Shown here: one piece after another, positions 1 through 5,753 of the stretch
Position numbering within the stretch: position 1 is the stretch's first letter
Layout of the letters: every line of letters starts with the position of its first letter
DNA from: Flavobacterium granuli
GTDB lineage: Bacteria; Bacteroidota; Bacteroidia; Flavobacteriales; Flavobacteriaceae
DNA length: 64,000 bases
Reading direction: 5' to 3'
Assembly (NCBI RefSeq): GCF_900129705.1
Contig: NZ_FQWO01000014.1
Location: 1 to 64,000, forward strand
Notes under the pieces: model-generated
Told to the model about the DNA's origin: nothing
Database searches by the model: none
Seen by the model: only the letters and a program-made list of their open reading frames with translations
Translations under genes and position numbers: made by a program

Positions 1-92
1 TTGCATTCTTAAAAATAAGAAAAATCCTGTTTTTATACAACTATTTGGCTATATTTGTTTGTAATAAAGCGGAGGTTTTTTCACAGACTGAC

Positions 93-107
93 GTTAGCAC
101 TCATTAT
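93..107 (+). repeat. Left 15-bp inverted repeat of a cassette-like unit
   Basis: GTTAGCACTCATTAT lies 17 bases before the orphan gene at 125. Its reverse complement recurs, with one mismatch, at 927-941, two bases after that gene's stop. The two copies therefore bracket a single gene tightly, as the ends of a mobile gene cassette would. The match is direct observation; the mobility is inference. Confidence 0.7.
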
Positions 108-124
108 AAAAAACGTAACAACAT

Positions 125-925
125 ATGACTACCAAATTCGACACAGACAAAATTGTAGCTTATCTTGAAAGACATAAATCAGACTTGCCGACCTTATATA
201 ACTGGAATGCCAAAATTGAAAGACTTGTTGAACTTGGTGTACTGTCGGACAAACAGGTAAATGAAATAAACTCTTTAAGCAATTACGAAAAGGAACTTCA
301 ACTGAAAAAAGTCGTTGGACAAAAACTAAACATAACACTTAAAACGAACAAGGATTTATTTGACAAACTTTGTTTATGGGTTATTAAAGATTGGGGTGGA
401 ATTTTAACCGCTAACGACAATGATACGATAAAACTAATCGAAGAATTTTTAAAACAAGATAAACCAGCCTTTAACCGAATTGCGAGTTCTTCAAAGGTTG
501 GAGCGTATTTGTTCCCCGAAAAAAATATAATCTATGATTCTCGTGTTGCGTATTCACTTAACTGGATTATTCTTTCAGAAAACGCAGGACAACAATACTT
601 TCCCATTCCAGAAGGTAGAAATTCAAAAATGTCGGCTTTTGACCTAAATGTCTTAATCAGGTTAAAAAATATCTCAAATTACCAACCTAAACACATTGAG
701 CATTTAGACCACAAACTTTACATAAATAACGCGGACAAAAAACTATTCATCAATAAAAAGGATGCATATTTTGAATTGAACAATCTCATTAAAATTATTA
801 ATAAAAAGTTATGGAGTGGCGACAATGAAAAAGAACAAAATTTATATTACACAGAAATGCTTTTATTCTCAATCGCTGACAGAGAAATATTCATGGATAT
901 AACATCCAAATTCGGCATAAACTGA
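125..925 (+). CDS. Orphan hypothetical protein in a cassette-like unit
   Basis: Protein of 266 residues that I do not recognise with confidence. It has no signal peptide or membrane segment and looks cytosolic, rich in Lys, Asn and Ile. The central part (about residues 115-150) contains IASSSKVGAYLFP followed by IIYDSRVAYSLNWI. A similar SK...IYDSRVA pattern occurs, to my recollection, in uncharacterised bacterial proteins, possibly with an OGG-like glycosylase fold, but I would not assign that function. The ATG follows an AT-rich leader without a clear ribosome binding site. The gene stands alone between inverted repeats (93-107 and 927-941), points away from the following minus-strand module, and has no co-transcribed neighbour. 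This fits an acquired single-gene cassette. Confidence 0.7.
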   Translation: MTTKFDTDKIVAYLERHKSDLPTLYNWNAKIERLVELGVLSDKQVNEINSLSNYEKELQLKKVVGQKLNITLKTNKDLFDKLCLWVIKDWGGILTANDNDTIKLIEEFLKQDKPAFNRIASSSKVGAYLFPEKNIIYDSRVAYSLNWIILSENAGQQYFPIPEGRNSKMSAFDLNVLIRLKNISNYQPKHIEHLDHKLYINNADKKLFINKKDAYFELNNLIKIINKKLWSGDNEKEQNLYYTEMLLFSIADREIFMDITSKFGIN

Positions 926-926
926 A

Positions 927-941
927 ATAACGAGTGCTAAC
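927..941 (-). repeat. Right 15-bp inverted repeat of the cassette-like unit
   Basis: ATAACGAGTGCTAAC is the reverse complement of the 93-107 copy at 14 of 15 positions. It begins two bases after the stop codon of the orphan gene and runs straight into the large imperfect hairpin at 943-1056. Confidence 0.7.
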
Positions 942-942
942 A

Positions 943-1056
943 GCTTGCAACAGCAATTGCCTAATTTGTAGTAACCGGAACATTTATCTTTACGAAAATA
1001 TTTTATCTTCACCGAAAGAACTCGTTTCGCTTAGACTGGCAACTGCCGCTGTAAGC
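943..1056. repeat. Large imperfect hairpin, attC-like, after the orphan gene
   Basis: Bases 943-961 (GCTTGCAACAGCAATTGCC) can pair with 1038-1056 (GGCAACTGCCGCTGTAAGC): 15 of 19 positions are Watson-Crick and one is G-T. The loop is about 76 bases. A short inverted repeat next to a longer imperfect one resembles the two-box layout of integron attC sites. The outer box (GTTAGCAC) does not match the classical attC GTTRRRY core, so this is an attC-like structure and not a demonstrated attC. AAGCGGA at 1053-1059 also occurs at 67-73 before the cassette. Confidence 0.5.
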
Positions 1057-1070
1057 GGAACGTCAAAAAC

Positions 1071-1099
1071 TAAAAAAGCCTGATCCAACGGACCAGGCT
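1071..1099 (-). terminator. Terminator of the minus-strand module
   Basis: Arms AGCCTGATCC (1077-1086) and GGACCAGGCT (1090-1099) form a 10-bp stem with one G-T pair and a 3-base loop. Read on the minus strand it is followed by six T residues. It sits downstream of the four-gene module ending at 1154. Confidence 0.75.
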
Positions 1100-1119
1100 A
1101 TCATATAAATCCGGAAAAG

Positions 1120-1137
1120 TCCCGATTGCTATCGGGA
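1120..1137. repeat. Short perfect palindrome TCCCGAT/ATCGGGA
   Basis: Seven-base perfect arms around TGCT. No T-run follows on either strand, so it is not an obvious terminator. From memory, similar CCCGAT-type hairpins are scattered in flavobacterial intergenic DNA. Confidence 0.5.
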
Positions 1138-1153
1138 ACCAATCAAATCCAGA

Positions 1154-1330
1154 TTATTTATTTTTAGATTTTGTCAACCATTTTAAAAGGACTGATACTG
1201 CAAAACTCACAACGGCTCCCACTACCGCTAAGATAATCGTTTTTACAATATCTTCAGAAAAGATGTTGGGTATCACACTCAACAACGTCCCTGATACCGT
1301 GCCGGTTCGCAGGGAGATATTAGTCTCCAT
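1154..1330 (-). CDS. Small single-span membrane protein (58 aa)
   Basis: A 58-residue reading frame starting METNISLRTG and ending WLTKSKNK. Residues about 29-50 form one hydrophobic segment (TIILAVVGAVVSFAVSVLL), followed by a Lys-rich tail. The ATG follows directly on the TAA of the upstream 93-residue gene (1331), which suggests translational coupling and supports both genes being real. It is the last gene of the module before the terminator at 1071-1099. Size and topology resemble phage holins or small accessory membrane proteins, but no family was recognised. Confidence 0.6.
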   Translation of the reverse strand: METNISLRTGTVSGTLLSVIPNIFSEDIVKTIILAVVGAVVSFAVSVLLKWLTKSKNK

Positions 1331-1612
1331 TTACCCTGATTTTATTTCAGGGTCTCTGCCTGAATTTCCGGTTTCTTCTTCTCCTTTTATTGTCCTACTG
1401 AGCGGAGTCGAAGTATCAACAGTGATCTGACTTACTGCCGAGATCACCCCTCCGGCAACGGCCAAATAACCGGCAACAGTAACAACAGTAGCCGGCAAAA
1501 CAATGGGAGCCGCTATCACACTTCCGCTTATGGCCAACAAGGTTAAACCAACGGTTCTCAAAATCTTAAAAAACTTTGGGGTAGGCGCTTTCGCGCGTTC
1601 AACTACATTCAT
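1331..1612 (-). CDS. Small hydrophobic protein of a flavobacterial accessory module
   Basis: A 93-residue protein. A basic N-terminus (NVVERAKAPTPKFFK) precedes about 45 Ala/Val-rich residues (20-63) that could form two membrane helices. The C-terminus is polar, with Glu and Arg. It lies 4 bases after the DUF5675 gene and abuts the 58-residue gene, so the group is almost certainly one operon. No family was recognised. A holin-like or membrane-anchoring role is possible by analogy with phage lysis modules, but no lysis enzyme is visible in the window. Confidence 0.6.
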   Translation of the reverse strand: MNVVERAKAPTPKFFKILRTVGLTLLAISGSVIAAPIVLPATVVTVAGYLAVAGGVISAVSQITVDTSTPLSRTIKGEEETGNSGRDPEIKSG

Positions 1613-1616
1613 AATG

Positions 1617-2018
1617 CTATTTTTTAGATTTGATACTTATTTTTACTTCTTCATTGCGCTCTAAAACCGGATAAACCAAAGTTTTAAGCTTTCCAAACGC
1701 CTTTCGGGAAAAATACCCTTTACCAATTCCGCTATGCTGACTAACGGGAGCAATGCAACCCAATAATTCCTTCTTCGCGTCATTGGCGGGATGGATTAAT
1801 ATCAAAACTCTTCCCGGAACACTTCTCAAATGCAAATGCCATTGGAATTTTGAGCTAAATCGCTTCACTAAAACATATTCTCCTTCAGGAATGCAGGAAA
1901 TCCGCCTTTGATTTTGAAGCCAAGGCAATTCGATGGTATAGCAAACTATTGTGCCGTTCCATTCCAAGACCCCCTGCGTTCCCTCGGGAAAATAAGTTCT
2001 GTTCAACACCAAAACCAT
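1617..2018 (-). CDS. DUF5675 family protein
   Basis: A 133-residue protein matching what I know of DUF5675, a family common in Bacteroidota mobile elements and phages. Hallmarks are an N-terminal strand with RTYFPEGTQGVL, then CYTIELPW, then CIPEGEYVL, and a later ILIHPAN segment. There is no signal peptide. The start ATG lies just after the stop of the upstream 251-residue gene (a 1-base gap), so translation is probably coupled. Biochemical function is unknown. The conserved pattern around the IELPW and HPAN motifs has been compared with peptidoglycan-acting folds, which I mention only as a possibility. Confidence 0.75.
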   Translation of the reverse strand: MVLVLNRTYFPEGTQGVLEWNGTIVCYTIELPWLQNQRRISCIPEGEYVLVKRFSSKFQWHLHLRSVPGRVLILIHPANDAKKELLGCIAPVSQHSGIGKGYFSRKAFGKLKTLVYPVLERNEEVKISIKSKK

Positions 2019-2019
2019 C

Positions 2020-2775
2020 TTACAATCCGCTTACCTGCACCAGGGCCAACGGGTTGTAAGCACCGTTTTTCAACGGATACATTTTGCCGTTCACTTCTTG
2101 AAAATACTCAACCCCAAGAGCCAAAAACAACGGACTAACGCTGTTTGGACTAACCAAATTAGTTTGGTTAATAGCAGCCGTTGGAGTCATATCCCATGGT
2201 AAAATCGCAGTTTCGGAACTTGCAACAACAAAAGTCTCCGCTTCAAAATTGATTTCAGCCCCAGCCGAAATAATTTTAAAATGCGTGGTTCCGCTCGGAG
2301 CCGCAATCATATTCCCTGGAAGGAATGATGCCAAATCAACAGTAATTTCTCCGCTGGCCCTGTCAATCGTTCCCTCAAAAGGAGCGAATAAACTGGTGCC
2401 CAATTTCCCTCTGGCATTAAACTCAAATCCGGCAAGCAATTCCGCTTCCCCATCAATGACATTGCGCAACCCTCTTTCGTTTACCATATCCGCCTGGATG
2501 ACTTTGACCATCGCCTGCGTCAATCTGCCCACCATTCTGCTGTCCGCCGAATTCAAAAGCAAAGTACGCAATGCCGTTCGCAACGTTTTACCGGCTTTTC
2601 CGGCTCGGCCAAACTCAGCGCAATTCTCACGCGTTCTCTGAAACGCAGGATCGCTCGCAATTCTGCTCGCATCGATGCCGCCTTTCTCACGAGCCAAATG
2701 CCCTTCTTGGGTCTTATAAAAAGTAATATCCCCGATAGTACCTTTCAACTTAATTATGCCTTTCTGCCTTGCCAT
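2020..2775 (-). CDS. Conserved flavobacterial protein of unknown function (MARQKGII type)
   Basis: A 251-residue protein beginning MARQKGIIKLKGTIGDITFY. I recall this beginning from many Flavobacterium hypothetical proteins, usually next to a DUF5675 gene. The N-terminal 90 residues are basic and Arg/Ala-rich (RTRENCAEFGRAGKAGK), suggesting a packed or nucleic-acid-facing domain. The remainder is beta-rich with few charges, as in phage structural or secreted assembly proteins. There is no signal peptide. It is the first gene of the four-gene minus-strand module. A structural role in a phage-like or contractile particle is inference only. Confidence 0.7.
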   Translation of the reverse strand: MARQKGIIKLKGTIGDITFYKTQEGHLAREKGGIDASRIASDPAFQRTRENCAEFGRAGKAGKTLRTALRTLLLNSADSRMVGRLTQAMVKVIQADMVNERGLRNVIDGEAELLAGFEFNARGKLGTSLFAPFEGTIDRASGEITVDLASFLPGNMIAAPSGTTHFKIISAGAEINFEAETFVVASSETAILPWDMTPTAAINQTNLVSPNSVSPLFLALGVEYFQEVNGKMYPLKNGAYNPLALVQVSGL

Positions 2776-3100
2776 AATCTCTAATTTTTAAGTTCAAAAT
2801 AATCTAACTGTTCTTTCAATCATCATCCTGTTGCAACATTCCCCGATTGATTATCAGACAAAGTTGAGGTATCGACGAGGAATTTGAAAGAGGTCACCGT
2901 ACAGGATGGCACCCAATGGTACAAATGGCACATAACAGCATAAATGTCATCCCTGGAAGCGGCTGACAAGTCCTAAATTTGTATTTGTTAAAATGATGAG
3001 TTTTTTCGCTAAATTTATTCTGAATCAACTGTACAGTTGTTTCAGGATGAAGCATAATGGATTAGCTTAGTCAAAGCCCACTCAAAGCTATGGATAGAGT
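2776..3100. other. Intergenic stretch with a truncated coding remnant
   Basis: There is no complete gene here. Bases 2851-2943 read as the last 30 codons of a protein (described separately). A TAAATTTG box on the plus strand at 2974-2981 is a possible -7 element for the small gene at 3101. Confidence 0.5.
2851..2943 (+). pseudogene. Possible 3' remnant of a lost gene
   Basis: After an in-frame stop, this frame stays open for 30 codons to a TAA at 2941. It encodes LSDKVEVSTRNLKEVTV followed by QDGTQWYKWHITA, a composition that looks like a genuine protein C-terminus. No start codon is present. It may be the tail of a gene removed by the rearrangement that created this accessory region. A chance open frame cannot be excluded. 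Confidence 0.3.
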
Positions 3101-3304
3101 ATGAAAACAGAAACTAAGAGAGTATGTATTTACCCCAAAGACATACAGCGAATCACAGGAAAAAGTTATCGCCAAAGCATCAGGCTGATGCAGAAAGTGA
3201 AACAAGATTTAAACAAACTGGAAAACGAATTCCTGACCATAGAAGAATTCTGCTCCTGCACAGGATTAAAATATGAACAAGTAGAACATCTGATAATCGG
3301 ATAA
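3101..3304 (+). CDS. Small conserved DNA-binding-like protein (67 aa)
   Basis: A 67-residue protein of a type I recall from many flavobacterial genomes: YPKDIQRITGKSYRQSIRLM then FLTIEEFCSCTGL. The pattern of two short helices separated by a turn, an ITGKS motif and a final TIEEFC...TGL segment suggests a compact helical domain like the small HTH or excisionase-type proteins carried on mobile elements. There is no membrane segment. It sits about 120 bases before the GGTGCAC repeats and the attachment-like site, a usual place for an element-encoded regulator. The regulatory or excisionase role is inference. Confidence 0.55.
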   Translation: MKTETKRVCIYPKDIQRITGKSYRQSIRLMQKVKQDLNKLENEFLTIEEFCSCTGLKYEQVEHLIIG

Positions 3305-3423
3305 TTAAAGAGTAATTTAACACAACTTTCTGATTATTTGGGGACGAAAAACATTGTAAAAAAGCACGATTTGCACTAACTTTGTGGGTGTAAACACAAG
3401 ACATAAATTGACTTAATTTTAAA

Positions 3424-3442
3424 GGTGCACAAAGAGGTGCAC
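3424..3442 (+). repeat. GGTGCAC direct repeats beside the attachment-like site
   Basis: GGTGCAC occurs at 3424-3430 and 3436-3442 with a 12-base period, about 50 bases before the tRNA-like end at 3489. Short direct repeats beside the core are typical arm-type binding sites of tyrosine recombinases. The repeat is seen; the binding role is inferred. Confidence 0.45.
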
Positions 3443-3488
3443 TCATTTTGATAAAGCTTCAAATCCCTTTAAAACATAGGGTTTTCAC

Positions 3489-3517
3489 GAGAGGTACAAA
3501 TCCCTTCCTCTCTGCAA
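3489..3517 (+). other. Probable attachment site with a tRNA-Ser-like 3' end
   Basis: The segment ending AAATCCCTTCCTCTCTGCA resembles the T-arm and acceptor 3' end of a bacterial tRNA-Ser gene, but no D-arm or anticodon arm lies upstream, so it is not an intact tRNA. GAGAGG (3489-3494) and CCTCTC (3507-3512) form an inverted pair 12 bases apart, like core sites of a tyrosine recombinase. A rho-independent terminator follows, as after a tRNA gene. The simplest reading is an attachment junction whose element lies to the left. Confidence 0.5.
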
Positions 3518-3525
3518 GATTAATT

Positions 3526-3555
3526 ACCCGCTATATTCAGTAGCGGGTTTTTTTA
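3526..3555 (+). terminator. Rho-independent terminator after the tRNA-like end
   Basis: ACCCGCTA (3526-3533) and TAGCGGGT (3541-3548) form a perfect 8-bp stem with a 7-base loop, followed by a T-run. Confidence 0.85.
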
Positions 3556-3695
3556 TACTTAATTTTTTAGCTATGTTTTCAAGTGAATTTGTTGGTCTTT
3601 TTTAGTGGTTACTTCTAATGTAAAAAACTTTTTATCCAAATAATATTTTGTAGTAATAAATTTACTTATATTGCAAATAAATGTAGCTTATCGAT

Positions 3696-3711
3696 TATAT
3701 TTGTATTTTTG
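3696..3711 (+). promoter_or_regulatory. Two back-to-back -7 boxes of an orphan transcription unit
   Basis: TATATTTG (3696-3703) is followed directly by TATTTTTG (3704-3711). Both fit the Bacteroidetes -7 consensus TAnnTTTG. A TTG at 3671-3673 lies 22 bases before the first. The unit they would drive holds only a 38-codon frame and ends at the terminator 4052-4087. Confidence 0.5.
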
Positions 3712-3819
3712 TGTGGAAATGGACTAATTTTGATTGGCTTTCATATCGGCTTGTTAGTGTGAAATGATATTAAAGTTTGTAAAATAAATAAACAATTTAG
3801 AGTTTAAAAATTCTAAGAT

Positions 3820-3936
3820 ATGAGAATAGAAAGTAAGAAAAAACAAGTTTTTTTATATGTAGGTGCTTTTTTTGTAACTACGGCGAGCCTGTCTCTAGGG
3901 GCTTTAATAATCATGTTTTTGATTATTTCATCTTGA
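3820..3936 (+). CDS. Possible 38-residue single-span membrane protein
   Basis: The frame starts MRIESKKKQV, continues with about 26 hydrophobic residues (FLYVGAFFVTTASLSLGALI and on to a final IISS), and stops at 3936. A short basic N-terminus followed by one membrane helix is a plausible small membrane protein. It lies between two -7 boxes (3696-3711) and a strong terminator (4052-4087), so the region is likely transcribed. The transcript could equally be a small RNA. No family was recognised. Confidence 0.35.
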   Translation: MRIESKKKQVFLYVGAFFVTTASLSLGALIIMFLIISS

Positions 3937-4051
3937 ATGGGAATCTAAATGATTTTAGGACTGATAAAACAGATGAGTTTGTACTGTTTTAATGGTCAAA
4001 TTGAACCAGCTTTAAATTTCTAGACGATAGAAAACAAACGAAGGCTGGAAG

Positions 4052-4087
4052 AAAATCCATACTAAAAATAGTTTTAGTATGGATTTT
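4052..4087 (+). terminator. Strong intrinsic terminator
   Basis: The arms AAAATCCATACTAAAA (4052-4067) and TTTTAGTATGGATTTT (4072-4087) are perfectly complementary over 16 bp with a 4-base loop, and the 3' side runs into further T residues. It closes the unit that starts near 3711. Confidence 0.85.
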
Positions 4088-4151
4088 TCTTTTTATTCTA
4101 GAAATGAGGCTGTTTTTTGATTTTATAGGTTTAATGATACGGTCAAAATCC

Positions 4152-4159
4152 TATATTTG
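4152..4159 (+). promoter_or_regulatory. Candidate -7 box for the PorT-like gene
   Basis: TATATTTG matches TAnnTTTG. It lies about 20 bases before the ATG at 4179 and downstream of an in-frame ATG at 4104. This argues that 4179 is the true start. Confidence 0.5.
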
Positions 4160-4178
4160 TATGGTAAAAGAGGTACAG

Positions 4179-4931
4179 ATGAATAAGGTGAAGACTAAAA
4201 TAGATCAATCATTGGGCAAGAGCAGCAGTTTACGATTATTCTTTAGTTGGGTTCTTTTAGTGTCTGTTTCTGCTGTTTTTTCACAGCAAACACAGCAAAG
4301 CCAAGAAACCAAAGACGTGAAAATTGATTCTCTTTATCGAGAAGATCAGTTTTATTTTGGATTTACATATAATTCTTTGTTGCAAAAACCTGCCGGTTTG
4401 AAACAAGATAAATTCTCAGCAGGAATTTCTGCCGGTTTTCTTAGGGACATGCCTATAAATAAAGACAGGACCATTGCCATCGCTTCTGGTCTGGGTTTTT
4501 CATATAATAATTACATTCAAAATCTGGCTGTTTCCAAAATAGACCAAACCTTTTCCTATGCTATTATAGATCCGGGAACCGCCTATTCTAAAAATAAATT
4601 TAGCCAACTCTTAGTTGATGTGCCAATCGAATTGAGGTGGAGAACTTCAACTTATGAGAGTTATAAGTTTTGGAGAATTTATGGCGGGCTTAAATTTAGT
4701 TATTTGCTGATGGATCGCTCTGTTTTTACTGATGATCAAGGTAAAGTGGTGGTTTCAGGGAACAAGGATTTCAATAAAATTTTATACGGAGCCTATGCTT
4801 CCGCGGGTTATAATACCATCAACGTATACATCTACTATGGTTTAACGCCTATTTTTAAAACGGCAGCAATAGATGGAGATAAAATAGCGATGAAATTACT
4901 CCAGATAGGAGTTATTTTTTATATCCTATAG
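4179..4931 (+). CDS. PorT-family outer-membrane beta-barrel protein
   Basis: From the ATG at 4179 the protein has 250 residues. A basic N-terminal stretch precedes a hydrophobic segment ending in VSAVFSQQ, a signal peptide with likely cleavage before the Gln residues. The rest has alternating aromatic and polar residues (FYFGFTYNSLL, RWRTSTYES, YGGLKFSYLL, NVYIYYGL) typical of an outer-membrane barrel, and fits the PorT/porin-like family of Bacteroidota. PorT itself serves type IX secretion; whether this paralogue does is not shown. An ATG at 4104 would add 25 residues but lies upstream of the candidate -7 box. The gene converges on the next one with a 6-base overlap. Confidence 0.7.
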   Translation: MNKVKTKIDQSLGKSSSLRLFFSWVLLVSVSAVFSQQTQQSQETKDVKIDSLYREDQFYFGFTYNSLLQKPAGLKQDKFSAGISAGFLRDMPINKDRTIAIASGLGFSYNNYIQNLAVSKIDQTFSYAIIDPGTAYSKNKFSQLLVDVPIELRWRTSTYESYKFWRIYGGLKFSYLLMDRSVFTDDQGKVVVSGNKDFNKILYGAYASAGYNTINVYIYYGLTPIFKTAAIDGDKIAMKLLQIGVIFYIL

Positions 4932-5531
4932 CCATAAATACAATAGCAGCATTTGCGGAATACTACCTAATAATAGTCCAATAATCAATTCCTTTATGGT
5001 ATGTGCCTTCATTTCTATTCGGGAGGAAGCCACGAGTCCATTCATTAGGATTAAAAAAGCAATGGTGTAGATGTGTTGTGTGTGATAGTGCAAGCTCAAT
5101 CCAAAGACAAACAATGTTAACCCACTTATTCCCATCATGTGAAGGCTTGCTTTTGTTTTGACAAATAAAAGCAGTAAAGCAATCATAGTGCTTAATAATG
5201 CTCCTAGGAAAAAAAAGTGCAATTCAGGATAGCGATCTATAGTGATGCTTTTTCGAACCAATAAAATAATCAAAAAACATTGAATTACTAATGGAATTTT
5301 TCGTTCAGATAAGTCGGGGGCCATCGTTGAACTTATTTTTCCGGTATAACGCAAAAGAAAAAAGAATAAAATTGGTATTATAAAACTAATGATAAAAACC
5401 TGAATTAGAACTACATATTTTTCACGGCTTACAAAATAAGAATCATTTGCAAAAAGGTAAAACAAAGTCGCATAAATAGGAATGAATATAGGGTGGAAAA
5501 TATAGGAAAAAGGGGGAAGTAATTTTTTCAA
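4926..5531 (-). CDS. PAP2-like integral membrane protein, catalytic residues altered
   Basis: A 201-residue protein with about six membrane helices and a short basic N-terminus. The layout resembles lipid phosphatases of the PAP2 family: a KTKASLHMMG segment where PAP2 has the KxxxxxxRP/PSGH motifs, and SSRIEMKAHTIKELIIG where PAP2 has SRxxxxxHxxxD. One His in each region remains, but the second-motif Asp is replaced and the Pro-Ser-Gly run is absent. It may bind or process a lipid phosphate with altered chemistry, or be inactive. It ends within the 3' end of the convergent PorT-like gene and appears monocistronic. Confidence 0.65.
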   Translation of the reverse strand: MKKLLPPFSYIFHPIFIPIYATLFYLFANDSYFVSREKYVVLIQVFIISFIIPILFFFLLRYTGKISSTMAPDLSERKIPLVIQCFLIILLVRKSITIDRYPELHFFFLGALLSTMIALLLLFVKTKASLHMMGISGLTLFVFGLSLHYHTQHIYTIAFLILMNGLVASSRIEMKAHTIKELIIGLLLGSIPQMLLLYLWL

Positions 5532-5730
5532 AACGGCAGCTATTGGTTAACTTAACAAATATAAGGAATTAAGTAAAAAGCCTCATGATAATGCTGTTTT
5601 TATCAGTAATTTTATTGTTCGAAAATTATGGCTTAGTTTGACAGCGTTTTGAAAAGAAGTGGTATTTTTGAATGCATTTGAGTAGAAAACGCGCTTTTTT
5701 ATTTCGAAATTCTTTTAAATTAATATAATT

Positions 5731-5743
5731 ACGTGATTCACGT
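5731..5743. promoter_or_regulatory. Perfect palindrome upstream of murF-alr
   Basis: ACGTGA-T-TCACGT is a perfect 6-bp inverted repeat with a single central base, 10 bases before the murF-alr start. It could be an operator or a short mRNA hairpin at the ribosome entry site. No binding protein can be named. Confidence 0.35.
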
Positions 5744-5753
5744 CTTCCATTAG

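Noticed and set aside
2992..3069. A 25-codon frame starting at tandem ATGs
   Set aside because: Short, no composition or conservation evidence, and it ends before the better-supported gene at 3101.
3180..3446. Open frame on the minus strand overlapping the 67-residue gene
   Set aside because: Low-complexity Cys/Leu/Ser-rich translation, opposite a better gene and across the repeats; typical antisense shadow.
3489..3517. Complete tRNA-Ser gene
   Set aside because: The acceptor 5' strand, D-arm and anticodon arm are missing upstream; only a 3'-end-like segment exists.
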